DNA from: Spirochaetota bacterium
Lineage (GTDB): Bacteria > Spirochaetota > UBA4802 > UB4802
Assembly: GCA_026414805.1 (NCBI GenBank)
Contig: JAOAIH010000009.1
Span: 1 to 43,011, forward strand
DNA: 43,011 nucleotides
Direction: 5' to 3'
Shown here: positions 26,209 through 34,704 of the stretch, one piece after another
How positions within the stretch are numbered: position 1 is the stretch's first letter
How the letters are laid out: each line of letters begins with the position of its first letter
Translations under genes and position numbers: made by a program
The notes under the pieces: generated by a model
What the model saw: the letters and a program-made list of their open reading frames with translations, nothing else
Database searches by the model: none
What the model was told of the DNA's origin: nothing

Positions 26209-28176
26209 TCACACCTTCTCAATTCGTACTGGGATAGTTGCTTCTTCGCCCTGTGACACAATGTCACTATATGCTAACAAAAATGATGCAATTCCCTCTC
26301 TGATAAAATAGGGAACATACGCTGTACCGGGAGCAACATCATCCGAAACCATAACCATTGCCTTCATGCTTGCCTTTTCAGCAACCACCTTGACCGGCCA
26401 GCGGTCACGCACTCCAATTTTTTTTGCATCTTCAGGAGCTATCGCCACATACCCATCAGGGTATAACAGCAATGTGGCATTGTACTCACGCAGTGGAATA
26501 AATGTCTTATGCATAATGTTGTTCTGATGCCAGTAATGCTGTGCTTTCCCCAACATAAGAAGATAGGGATAGCTTTCGGTTGCCTGTACTGCTGCATACG
26601 GTTTTTGTGGAAGTATAAACGAAACTTTTTCAGGAATACAATATTTTGTTCCCTCTGGATTCTTCTTGGTGCATGGCCACTGTACTCCCTGTTTTTTTGC
26701 AAGCAGCTTATAGCTTATCCCTTCATAGGTAGGTGTAAGCGAAGCAATCTCGTCCATTATGTCTGAAGGGTGCTGGTAATTAAATGCAGTACCAGCTGCC
26801 TGCGCTATTTCACTGGCAAGTTTCCACAGTGGCAACACATCAAATGAAGGCTCGCACTTCTTTGATGCAAGCTGAACACGACGCTCGGTGTTGGTAAATG
26901 TACCATCAGTTTCAATATAGGTTGCAATGGGAAGCACTACATGTGCAAACTCTGCAACTTTATTAGTAAAAGCACCAATATAAGCAACAAATGGCAATGA
27001 CTTCAATCGGTCTGCATATTTTACAATACCATCATCATGATCAACAATTACCAATGCCTTAAGTGGTGATGCACTATCGGTAAGAAGCTGCTCAACTGTC
27101 TTACCTTTTGATGCTGGTAAGGCACCCCACATTTTCTCAAATTTCTTCCTTGCTTGAGCATCATCAATACTTTGAAATCCGGTGAGCAAATCAGGCGCAC
27201 ACCCCATATCAAAGCTGCCCTGCAGATTGTTTATGCCTGCAATTGGATTTACACCACAGCCTTCCTTACCAATCTTATCTGCTAGTACAAATACATTGTA
27301 AATTGATGCGATGGTATCATAGCTTAAACCTGACACACCTGAGGTGAAAAATACAGCAGCACTTTTTGATTTTACCAGCTTTTCAGCAACAAATGCTATT
27401 TCACTTTGCAACACTCCTGTTTCTTTTTCTATTGAATCAAACTGTATGGAGGATAGATATTTTTTATATTCATCATAATGTGCCGATCCCGTTTTCCCCA
27501 AATTATTTTTATCAATATAATAACCAATTGCATCAAATACTTTCCGCATTGTACCCGGTTTGATATTGATAAACTTTTTAGAAAGTTTTGCAATCTTGGT
27601 CATACGGCTGTCGATAGTTATAAGTAAAGAACCATTGCGAGCTGCATAATGCAATTCACTACCAATAATAGGATTCTGTGTAGTTATATCCATTCCTGCC
27701 ACAATGAGCACTTCAGCCTTACGAATGTCCTCAAGCGAACCTAACATTCCTGCAAAACCAGTACCATTGTACAGGACGTCAAGGCTATTCCGGTGACCTG
27801 ATTCTGCCTGTATGCTGATATTGTTGGTTTTAAAAGTTAAGCGAGCCAGCTTCATTAGTGCAAAATTGTCTTCATTGGATGAACGTGGAGAAGCATAAAA
27901 CGCAATCTCTTCAGGTTTATAGGATGATAATGCTGAAACAAGTTTGGCGATAGCATCTTTATAATTAACTTCTCCACTATCCCTGATATAGGGCTTCACA
28001 ATACGCTCCTGTGTACCAAGCAACTCATGAATGTTCCAGCCTCGTACACACAACCTTCCTTTGCTTACTGGATGTACTCGAGAGGGGAAAACTCCCTGCA
28101 CAGATGTGCCATTGACTTTTAGATAATGACCACATCCTGTCCCACAAAAGGTGCATACACCTGGCATATAACTCAT
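26209..28176 (-). CDS. Formate-dehydrogenase-like molybdopterin protein lacking the Cys/Sec metal ligand
   Basis: The 655-residue protein of the DMSO reductase family has a complete N-terminal [4Fe-4S] site: Cys8, Cys11, Cys15 (VCTFCGTGCG) and Cys43 (GRLCVRGW). It also has family elements such as GVNPIAGINNLQGSFDMG, FTNTERRVQ and a C-terminal molybdopterin dinucleotide-binding domain. In formate dehydrogenases the KxAR...TNNxxxxxR segment leads to the Mo/W ligand Cys or Sec followed by His. Here KLARLTFKTNNISIQAE is followed by S126-G127-H128, so the ligand position is Gly while His is kept. No Cys occurs near it and there is no in-frame TGA. It may bind a pterin without the normal ligand, or act as an electron-transfer or structural subunit like NuoG. 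It is first in the operon; GAGG lies 7 bases upstream. Confidence 0.9.
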   Translation of the reverse strand: MSYMPGVCTFCGTGCGHYLKVNGTSVQGVFPSRVHPVSKGRLCVRGWNIHELLGTQERIVKPYIRDSGEVNYKDAIAKLVSALSSYKPEEIAFYASPRSSNEDNFALMKLARLTFKTNNISIQAESGHRNSLDVLYNGTGFAGMLGSLEDIRKAEVLIVAGMDITTQNPIIGSELHYAARNGSLLITIDSRMTKIAKLSKKFINIKPGTMRKVFDAIGYYIDKNNLGKTGSAHYDEYKKYLSSIQFDSIEKETGVLQSEIAFVAEKLVKSKSAAVFFTSGVSGLSYDTIASIYNVFVLADKIGKEGCGVNPIAGINNLQGSFDMGCAPDLLTGFQSIDDAQARKKFEKMWGALPASKGKTVEQLLTDSASPLKALVIVDHDDGIVKYADRLKSLPFVAYIGAFTNKVAEFAHVVLPIATYIETDGTFTNTERRVQLASKKCEPSFDVLPLWKLASEIAQAAGTAFNYQHPSDIMDEIASLTPTYEGISYKLLAKKQGVQWPCTKKNPEGTKYCIPEKVSFILPQKPYAAVQATESYPYLLMLGKAQHYWHQNNIMHKTFIPLREYNATLLLYPDGYVAIAPEDAKKIGVRDRWPVKVVAEKASMKAMVMVSDDVAPGTAYVPYFIREGIASFLLAYSDIVSQGEEATIPVRIEKV

Positions 28177-28225
28177 AGATTATCCTCGCTCACCATAATG
28201 AAATTCAAATTCATAAATAAATAAA

Positions 28226-28284
28226 GAATGTGCCATAAATTACTATTCCTTGTTCTCTGACATGAATATGGCACATTCCAAGGA
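28226..28284 (-). promoter_or_regulatory. Candidate pseudoknot/attenuator in the hydrogenase operon leader
   Basis: Read on the minus strand, TCCTTG (28279-28284) is directly followed by GAATGTGCCATA (28267-28278). After 14 bases comes CAAGGA (28247-28252), and after 9 more bases TATGGCACATTC (28226-28237). The 12-base arms pair perfectly and the 6-base arms pair perfectly, in the order a-b-a'-b' that makes an H-type pseudoknot. A TTTATTTATTTAT run follows the last arm, so the long hairpin could also act as an attenuator. The element ends 49 bases before the start codon of the first gene. It could instead be a DNA operator; it matches no riboswitch class I know. Confidence 0.5.
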
Positions 28285-28313
28285 CATTGTAAATAGGGAA
28301 TTTTATTGTTTTT

Positions 28314-28342
28314 GTTATAGGGGAATTTGCTTATGCGTTGAA
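28314..28342 (-). promoter_or_regulatory. Possible promoter of the hydrogenase operon
   Basis: On the minus strand TTCAAC (28337-28342) and TATAAC (28314-28319) are 17 bases apart. The -10 is close to consensus and the -35 weak. Transcription would begin near 28307 and give a leader of about 130 bases that contains the whole pseudoknot candidate. Confidence 0.3.
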
Positions 28343-28454
28343 CTATAAATTGTTTATTTTAATTTTAATATTTTCATCAAATTTCAATAGTGTTAGTATG
28401 AGATTACTGCCATACAATATAAAATACTATCTACAGTAGCTCTATTTATCATTC

Positions 28455-31307
28455 CTAATTCACTAAATGTTCCCTTACCCACTCAATTGCATATTGCAAA
28501 AGATCCTGTGATGACTCTAAGTGCAATTTCATTTTAATCTTTTCACGAACATTCTCAACGGTTTTCACACTTATATGCAATTTCTGTGCAATATGTTTAT
28601 TGCCTAATCCATGCCCAATAAGCTGGAAAATTTCAAATTCCCTATTGGTAAGCGACTCCACCGAACTGTCAATCTTTCCTTTATCTGACAATGATTGAAC
28701 CATTTGTTCTTTCATATCGCTTGACAGGTATATATCCCCTTTGAGTACTGTATATATGGCATTAATTATTTTATCAGGTGCTTCCTGTTTCATAAGATAC
28801 CCTCTGGCACCCGCTTTTATTGCTCGTTCTGCATATAACTTTTCATCGTACATTGATAGCACCAATGCAGGCAATTTTGGAAAACGCTGTTTTAAAGCTT
28901 TTACAAGCTCAATGCCACTTGTCCCATTTAATGATATATCAACAAGAATACAATCTGGTATCTTCTTATTAACAACCTCAATAGCCTCATCCGCTGATTG
29001 AGCTTGGCCTATTACTTCCAAATTCTTCTGTGAATTTATGAGCTGTTGCAACCCCTGCCGTACTATTGGATGATCATCAACAATAACAACACTGTATTTT
29101 TTACCTGATTTAGGTTTGTCTATCACTGCCCTCTGCGGGCCCTTTTGTATTGTACATTGAATTATTGTGCCCCCATTTTTATTATTCTGTACCTGAAATG
29201 AGGCATTAATAATCCATGCTCTGTACTGCATAATGTGCATGCCCATCCCCTTGGTTAAATCAACCTCATCCGGTATGCCTTTCCCATCATCCATTACTTT
29301 AAGATAATAGTACATAGTATCTTCAGAAACAGTGACAGCAATATTTTTGGGCTTGCCATGCTTCACAGCATTATTTAACGCTTCGCGTATAATATAATAC
29401 ACATGTACTGTATCTATTGTTTCATCTATATTGCTTGTAATATTCCACTCCAGAATGGCTTTGATTGAAAAGTTTTTATTTATGTCAGCAATCATCTCCT
29501 GCAGTGATGAATACAATCCCTTGTTGTTTAAATCAACCGGGCTCAATCCCCTTGCAATAAGGCGTGTTTGCTCAATAGCCTGATGTACCATATTTTGTAT
29601 TTCTGCAATTTCATCTGCTTCTTGAGGGTAATTATTTTTTAATTTCAATCTCAACATTTCGGTTTTAAATATTATGCCCGCCAGATGCTGACCTAACCCA
29701 TCATGTAAATCTCGAGCAATACGATTACGCTCCTCTAAATTTGCCTGAAGTATCTTTTTTTCAAGTTGCTTCTTTTCGGTTATATCAATACCTATAAACA
29801 TATAGTAATCAAATTCATCATTACTGTATACAGGCCTTGCATGCCACTGCACAATTTTTTCTTCACCGCTTTTTGTATTAATTGAACATTCAAAAACTCG
29901 AGTTGCCTTTGTCTTTTTCATTGTAGACAGTTGATGTCTGAATGCCTTTTGCCCAAAATCAGGTATAAACAGATCACAACATGTTTTGCCAAGTATCTCA
30001 TCTAGTACAAATCCTGTGGCCTGTAACATAGCTTTATTGCAGGTAAGGATATTCCCTTCCTCGTTCAGCGTGATAAAATATGCTGGTGCAATATCTTCTA
30101 AATTCTGAATGATATCCAGCCCTTTTTTTAGTTTTTCTTTTGTTTTCTTAACATCAGTAAAGTCACGTGCAATAATTGAACAACCAATAATAGTATTAAA
30201 CTCATCACGCAACGGTGAGATAGTAAGTGATAGATTATGGATGGCACCTTTTTTATCCAACCCTTCTGTTTCGTAATGATCTATCGCTTCATTTTGTTTA
30301 ATTAATTTTAATAACTGGTCAAATTCATCTGGCCTGTAAGGAGGCGATAGTATACTGATATCGCAGCCAACCACTTCATCAAATGAATACCCAAAAATAT
30401 ATTGCGATGCTTTATTCCAGCTTGCTATCTTGCCATCTAATGTTATCCCAATGATTGCATCATCTGAGTTATCAAGTAAAATGGATAACTGGTTGCGTAC
30501 CTGTTCAATGTGCTTTCGTTCAGTAATATCACGCGCCACACTCAATATTGCATTTTCGTTGAGATAGTAAATGATGGTGCTCACAATTTCAACAGGGATA
30601 GTAGTGCCGTTTCTATCAACAAATGAGGTCTCATAAGGGTCTGTATTTTCAGCAATGGACTGCAAATAGTGGTGGATCCTGTCACTATCGCCCTCTGCTG
30701 TTAATTGTTGCATAGTCATAAGCTTTATTGCATCATGTGAAAAACCAAGTCGATCACATGTGGTATTATTCACCTCCAATATTGAACCATCGCGTCTGTG
30801 AATAATAACCATATCAGATATGCTGTTAAACAGTGATTTGTAGCGCATCTGCGAAGCAAGTAACTCACTGGTCCTTTGTAATACTATATCTTCTAGCAAA
30901 TCCTTTTCTTTGCGCAGCATGTCTTCTGCATGTTTAATGCGCATCATTGCATTAATTTGTGCAATGAGTTCGGCCTGATCAATTGGTTTAGTTAAAAACG
31001 CATCAGCCCCCAGCTTGAGGCCTTTAACCTTGCTTTGCGTATCGGTATGTATTGCAGTGAGGAAAATTATTGGTATGTGGCGAGTTTTTGGATTGTTTTT
31101 TAACACCTGGCACACTTCATAGCCATCCATCTCTGGCATCTTTACATCAAGGATAATAACATCAGGATTTTGTTCTACAGCCTTTTGTATGCCCTCTTTG
31201 CCTGATTGTGCTGTGATAACCTCACAACCGGCAATCAGGTTTTTTAAAAGTGCTGTAATGCTTACTAGATTATCCTTTTTATCATCAATAACTAAAATCG
31301 TATTCAT
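28455..31307 (-). CDS. REC-PAS-histidine kinase-REC-LuxR fusion (one-protein signalling system)
   Basis: The 950-residue protein begins with a receiver (1-125, Asp54 in IILDVKMPEMDG) and a helical linker, then has three PAS domains (roughly 155-265, 275-395 and 400-520). A NarX-type HisKA_3 region follows (LEERNRIARDLHDGLGQHLAGI, His in DLHDG) and a HATPase domain (REALNNAVKHGKP, DDGKGIPDE). It ends with a second receiver (about 735-850, VDDHPIVRQGL, VDISLNGTSG, MKQ) and a LuxR-type HTH (LTNREFEIFQLIGHGLGNKHIAQKL to SVKTVENVREKIK). A NarX-like kinase and a NarL-like regulator are thus joined in one soluble protein. There is no membrane segment, so the signal is cytoplasmic. Its ATG overlaps the previous stop by one base (TAATG). 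Confidence 0.93.
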   Translation of the reverse strand: MNTILVIDDKKDNLVSITALLKNLIAGCEVITAQSGKEGIQKAVEQNPDVIILDVKMPEMDGYEVCQVLKNNPKTRHIPIIFLTAIHTDTQSKVKGLKLGADAFLTKPIDQAELIAQINAMMRIKHAEDMLRKEKDLLEDIVLQRTSELLASQMRYKSLFNSISDMVIIHRRDGSILEVNNTTCDRLGFSHDAIKLMTMQQLTAEGDSDRIHHYLQSIAENTDPYETSFVDRNGTTIPVEIVSTIIYYLNENAILSVARDITERKHIEQVRNQLSILLDNSDDAIIGITLDGKIASWNKASQYIFGYSFDEVVGCDISILSPPYRPDEFDQLLKLIKQNEAIDHYETEGLDKKGAIHNLSLTISPLRDEFNTIIGCSIIARDFTDVKKTKEKLKKGLDIIQNLEDIAPAYFITLNEEGNILTCNKAMLQATGFVLDEILGKTCCDLFIPDFGQKAFRHQLSTMKKTKATRVFECSINTKSGEEKIVQWHARPVYSNDEFDYYMFIGIDITEKKQLEKKILQANLEERNRIARDLHDGLGQHLAGIIFKTEMLRLKLKNNYPQEADEIAEIQNMVHQAIEQTRLIARGLSPVDLNNKGLYSSLQEMIADINKNFSIKAILEWNITSNIDETIDTVHVYYIIREALNNAVKHGKPKNIAVTVSEDTMYYYLKVMDDGKGIPDEVDLTKGMGMHIMQYRAWIINASFQVQNNKNGGTIIQCTIQKGPQRAVIDKPKSGKKYSVVIVDDHPIVRQGLQQLINSQKNLEVIGQAQSADEAIEVVNKKIPDCILVDISLNGTSGIELVKALKQRFPKLPALVLSMYDEKLYAERAIKAGARGYLMKQEAPDKIINAIYTVLKGDIYLSSDMKEQMVQSLSDKGKIDSSVESLTNREFEIFQLIGHGLGNKHIAQKLHISVKTVENVREKIKMKLHLESSQDLLQYAIEWVREHLVN

Positions 31308-32359
31308 TACTTAACCCAATGCCTAACTTTCAAAATAAACTCTTCAATAGAGAAAGGTTTTTGTATAAAATCATCACATCCTGATGCCAGGATGGTGGCC
31401 TTTTCATGCTTCAATGAAGAAGCTGAAACAATAATTACTGGTATATTCTGAGTAAGGGCATCATTTTTTAATTGCTTCACAACCTGCAAGCCATGTAAAT
31501 CGGGCAGTGAAAGATCAAGCAATATGCACGCAGGTTTACTATCACGTGCCAGCATCACGCCTTCCTGTGCGCTATGAGCTTCAACAATATCATATAACTT
31601 TGACAAAAGCGCTTTAACAACCACAATGCTGTCAGGGTCATCGTCTATAACAAGAATGGTTTTGCGCTGCTGTATTGGGATTACAGTTTCTGTCTGCAAA
31701 GGAAAACGTACAGTAAAAACCGACCCTTTGCCTAACTGGCTTTCGACATGTATACTGCCTCCAAGGATTGCAACCAACCGCGCAACAATAGTAAGTCCCA
31801 AACCAGTGCCGGGATATTTTGATGACAGTGACCCTGAGGCTTTGGTGAACCCGGTAAACAGCAAATCACAATATTCACTGCGGATTCCTATGCCAGTATC
31901 AGCAATACTCACCACACACTGGCCATCTTTTCGGTATGCTGAAATTGTTATGCTGCCCTCTTCAGTAAACTTAACTGCATTATCAATGAGATTTTCAAAT
32001 ATCTGATACATCCGTGCCTCATCACTTGATAGCACAATATCCTCACACTGCAAATGCAGTTGCAGACCCTTTTTACGCAAAGTACCCTCATATCGTTCAC
32101 AGATATTCTGCAACACAGAAGCAAGCATAACATCAGTTATTGAAAGCTGTATGCCACTGTCAATTTCAAATACTTCAATGAGATCGTTAATGAGAGCTAA
32201 CAGTTTTTTACCATTTCGCTCAATGATGCGTAAATATTCTTTTTCTTCTACTGTGAGGCGGCTGTCGGCCTGCATAAGCAAGACCTCTGACAGCGTTAAA
32301 ATAGAGTTTAACGGTGATTTTAATTCATGGCTTATGCTATGCAAAAATTCTTTATTCAT
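31307..32359 (-). CDS. Hybrid histidine kinase with receiver, no sensor domain
   Basis: The 350-residue protein starts directly with HisKA (MNKEFLHSISHELKSPLNSIL, His11) and continues with HATPase (MYQIFENLIDNAVKF, ADTGIGI, PGTGLGLTI) and a C-terminal receiver (VIDDDPDS, LLDLSLPDLHG, VSAS, IQKPFS). No sensing domain precedes the kinase, which is unusual; its input may come from the unknown protein encoded just upstream, whose stop overlaps its start by 8 bases. A receiver at its end and another at the start of the next protein suggest a relay between them. The short form is not an obvious truncation because both gene boundaries are tightly packed. Confidence 0.9.
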   Translation of the reverse strand: MNKEFLHSISHELKSPLNSILTLSEVLLMQADSRLTVEEKEYLRIIERNGKKLLALINDLIEVFEIDSGIQLSITDVMLASVLQNICERYEGTLRKKGLQLHLQCEDIVLSSDEARMYQIFENLIDNAVKFTEEGSITISAYRKDGQCVVSIADTGIGIRSEYCDLLFTGFTKASGSLSSKYPGTGLGLTIVARLVAILGGSIHVESQLGKGSVFTVRFPLQTETVIPIQQRKTILVIDDDPDSIVVVKALLSKLYDIVEAHSAQEGVMLARDSKPACILLDLSLPDLHGLQVVKQLKNDALTQNIPVIIVSASSLKHEKATILASGCDDFIQKPFSIEEFILKVRHWVK

Positions 32360-32849
32360 TTACCCTTTGCTGCATATTCAATTTTATAAGATATGCAATA
32401 TTAAAAAGATTGGTAATTCCGCCCACAAACCGCTCTTTTATCATACCTTTTGGCAACATATCAATTGTATGGTGGTATTCTTCCAGGCGCTTTTGTATTG
32501 TATCAACCATGTTCGATAGCTCAGAATATGAGTATTTCTGAAAAAGATCGTTCATCTTATCACCAACCGCCTGGGCACTGAAAAATATTATCCTGAATGC
32601 ATCTTTAACATCGGGCGGGAAACCGTATAGTAATTTTTCCACAAGGCATATTCTGGCAAGCTGATACCCTAACTGTACATCCTGGCAACTACGGTTGGAA
32701 AAACAATCTGGGAAGCGCTCAAGGTACGCACTCCCCAGCGCAATCATATCCTCGATAGCAAAATCAAATTCGCCATTGCATGCGATAATATCACTTTTGA
32801 ACTCGTCCAGATTTTTTGATTTGATAAAAAATTCTGCAGGTTTTGCCAT
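32352..32849 (-). CDS. Unknown helical protein upstream of the sensorless kinase
   Basis: From ATG 32849 the product is 165 residues, soluble, mostly helical and not recognised. A central part with SYLERFPDCFSN-like sequence and the stretch FPPDVKDAFRIIFFSAQAVGDKMNDLFQKY suggests a small all-alpha domain. I choose 32849 because GGAA precedes it by about 10 bases; longer frames from 32903 or 32867 lack a site, and the longest adds a Cys-rich, non-typical N-terminus. Its overlap with the kinase gene suggests it supplies sensing or scaffolding to that kinase; this is inferred from context only. Confidence 0.65.
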   Translation of the reverse strand: MAKPAEFFIKSKNLDEFKSDIIACNGEFDFAIEDMIALGSAYLERFPDCFSNRSCQDVQLGYQLARICLVEKLLYGFPPDVKDAFRIIFFSAQAVGDKMNDLFQKYSYSELSNMVDTIQKRLEEYHHTIDMLPKGMIKERFVGGITNLFNIAYLIKLNMQQRVNE

Positions 32850-32922
32850 ATTATCATTTCCATTCATTACATAACAACTATCGCATATAAAACTATAGCA
32901 CAATTGAATATTTTATATAGTT

Positions 32923-32960
32923 AAAATAGCATAGTATTTTTGTAAAGAATAATACGCTAT
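32923..32960 (-). terminator. Weak terminator candidate after the M23 lipoprotein gene
   Basis: On the minus strand ATAGC-GTATT can pair with AATAC-TAT-GCTAT (32926-32960) with a 3-base bulge, and TTTTAAC follows. The stem is AT-rich and the T run short, so it is only a possible terminator. Confidence 0.25.
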
Positions 32961-32976
32961 ATGAAGACACAAAGGG

Positions 32977-33969
32977 TTACTCCCGTATGGGCAGGGATAA
33001 AAGGCTCATTGGATCTACCTGCACTCCATCAACTATCAATGACACATGCAGATGTGGCCCTGTTGACATGCCTGAGCTTCCCACAGTTCCTATGAGCTGG
33101 CCTGCTGCAACTTTATCCCCGCTTGTAACATACAGCTTTTCCATATGCATGTAGTAGCTGAATATGCCATTGCCATGATTGATAATCACCATATTGCCTT
33201 CATAAAAAAGCATTTCGGCAAGCACTACAATGCCATCAAGCATTGCATACACTGGATCGCCTCTATCACCGTTTAAATCTATACCACGGTGTATGCGCTC
33301 AACAGTGTGAGTTTTTCCAGTTGTGCTATCATACAATTTGTAAACTCTTTTTGCCCAAAACGTGGAGTTGACCTCATGTATATCCCGTGGATGATAGGCC
33401 TTTCCTCTTATTAAATCCCCAAATTGGGTAGCAAAGGCTTGTTGTTTTTTTTGGGTACTTACTCTGATAAACTCCTGCACCTGGGGCGACTCCAAATACT
33501 CCTTTTGTGAAAATTTTCCCAAATCCATTGGGATGGTTGAGATACGAAATTGCGTTTGTGCTATAGCTACAGGGATTACAATATTTTTTGTACCCACAGT
33601 TACTGAAAATGTATATGTCCCCGGTTGCAAATCAGGTGGAATTGCAAAAAAGCCTCGCCAGCCAAAGCTACGTTGAGTTGCTGGTATACGTTTATCTTGA
33701 AACACCACACTTACAGCATTGACTTTATTAGCAGGAACTATCTCAAAATACACAATGTTTCCCTGTGTAAAGCGCTGTGCAAAAAGCATACAGCTAATAT
33801 CATCAGTAGTATGAGTTATAACCTGAATAGTGGTTTTAGGGAAATTACGCGGTACAGGAGTATTGGAGATAGTTACTTTTGTAATATCCCTTGCACATGA
33901 AAGAAGAATTAAGAATATGCCGCTTATTGGTATTACTATTTTTTTCACTTTCACAATACACCATAACAT
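32977..33969 (-). CDS. Lipoprotein M23-family metallopeptidase (LytM/NlpD-like)
   Basis: The 330-residue protein has a lipoprotein signal (VKKIVIPISGIFLILLSC, lipobox LLSC). A beta-rich middle region (an Ig-like fold with LQPGTYTFSVTV) is followed by a C-terminal M23 domain. Zn ligands are visible in HRGIDLNGDRG (His and Asp) and in the PHLHVSLI motif, with the usual GNMVIINHGNGIFSYYMHM and GDKVAAGQLIGTVGSSGMSTG in between. All catalytic residues appear present, so it should cut peptidoglycan cross-links at the cell envelope. Start ATG 33969 gives 7 extra residues; GTG 33948 would give a more typical signal beginning MKKIVIP. It appears to be a single gene. Confidence 0.9.
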   Translation of the reverse strand: MLWCIVKVKKIVIPISGIFLILLSCARDITKVTISNTPVPRNFPKTTIQVITHTTDDISCMLFAQRFTQGNIVYFEIVPANKVNAVSVVFQDKRIPATQRSFGWRGFFAIPPDLQPGTYTFSVTVGTKNIVIPVAIAQTQFRISTIPMDLGKFSQKEYLESPQVQEFIRVSTQKKQQAFATQFGDLIRGKAYHPRDIHEVNSTFWAKRVYKLYDSTTGKTHTVERIHRGIDLNGDRGDPVYAMLDGIVVLAEMLFYEGNMVIINHGNGIFSYYMHMEKLYVTSGDKVAAGQLIGTVGSSGMSTGPHLHVSLIVDGVQVDPMSLLSLPIRE

Positions 33970-34325
33970 TTTTCAGCACCATATACCATAATACCATACA
34001 TAAAAAAATACAAATTTTCTTCAAGCAAAGATTGGCACATCACTACCTTTATGGTGAAAATTTCTTATCTTCTAATGCTACTGAAACTGAACATGAGTCA
34101 AAAGGTCATGCTTATCAAAATTAGGAAAATTTTTACTGTGCTATTTTTTGTATACCTAACTATATAAATAAAAATATATAAATATCGAATTAAATGTTCA
34201 ATAAATAAAAAAAGGAAAATATAGTATGAACTGCATTTATTTACAAACCCTTGTTGATTTTTTAAAAATAATTATATATACTTATGTAGTACTAGGGCAC
34301 CACACATACTCAAAAGGAGGTTTGT
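33970..34325. other. Divergent intergenic region
   Basis: These 356 bases separate the M23 lipoprotein gene and a small plus-strand gene. Near the right end, TTGTTG (34251-34256) and TATATA (34273-34278) at 16 bases could be the promoter of the small gene, leaving a leader of about 40 bases. A short dyad CATGA-N9-TCATG lies around 34092-34110. No gene is seen. Confidence 0.3.
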
Positions 34326-34679
34326 ATGAGTACACAGGTTTCCTATAGCAAAATAGAAAAAGAATTCCTTCCACAATTCAGAGAAAAAATCAGTACCTCA
34401 GAGGATATTGTAGATGTACAGAAATATTTTTCCTTCACAATAAAGGAAATGCTCAAAAAAGCTTTTGAAAAAGAAGGGATAACAATTTACGATGAAAATA
34501 TTGAACTTACTACCACACCTCCTTATTATATAATCAAAAACATAGATCCCTCTATAAAAGAGCTATGGGAAAATTCCGATTTAAAGGACATACTACAGCG
34601 ATTTGCTGAAGTGGCATATAAGCGATATCGTCATTTGCAGAAGAATCCTTCAAAAACCAATAAGAAGATACGGCGTTGA
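34326..34679 (+). CDS. Unknown small cytosolic protein
   Basis: The 117-residue product has a very strong ribosome site (AAAAGGAGG about 6 bases upstream), so it is likely well expressed. The protein is not recognised. It appears mixed alpha/beta, with long helices (DIVDVQKYFSFTIKEMLKKAFEKEG), a short beta segment (DENIELTTTPPYYIIKNID) and a strongly basic C-terminal tail (RYRHLQKNPSKTNKKIRR) that could bind nucleic acid or be disordered. It converges on the DUF1992 gene with a 25-base gap. No membrane segment is present. Confidence 0.7.
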   Translation: MSTQVSYSKIEKEFLPQFREKISTSEDIVDVQKYFSFTIKEMLKKAFEKEGITIYDENIELTTTPPYYIIKNIDPSIKELWENSDLKDILQRFAEVAYKRYRHLQKNPSKTNKKIRR

Positions 34680-34704
34680 ACAAACATGCTATAAGGGATT
34701 GGTG

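Noticed and set aside
26209-28176. Selenocysteine-containing formate dehydrogenase
   Set aside because: No in-frame TGA occurs at the ligand position, which is a Gly codon, so a Sec reading is not supported.
28226-28250. Sigma-54 promoter (TGGCAC at the -24 position) before the molybdopterin gene
   Set aside because: TGGCAC is present on the minus strand, but the required GC of the -12 element is absent at the right spacing.
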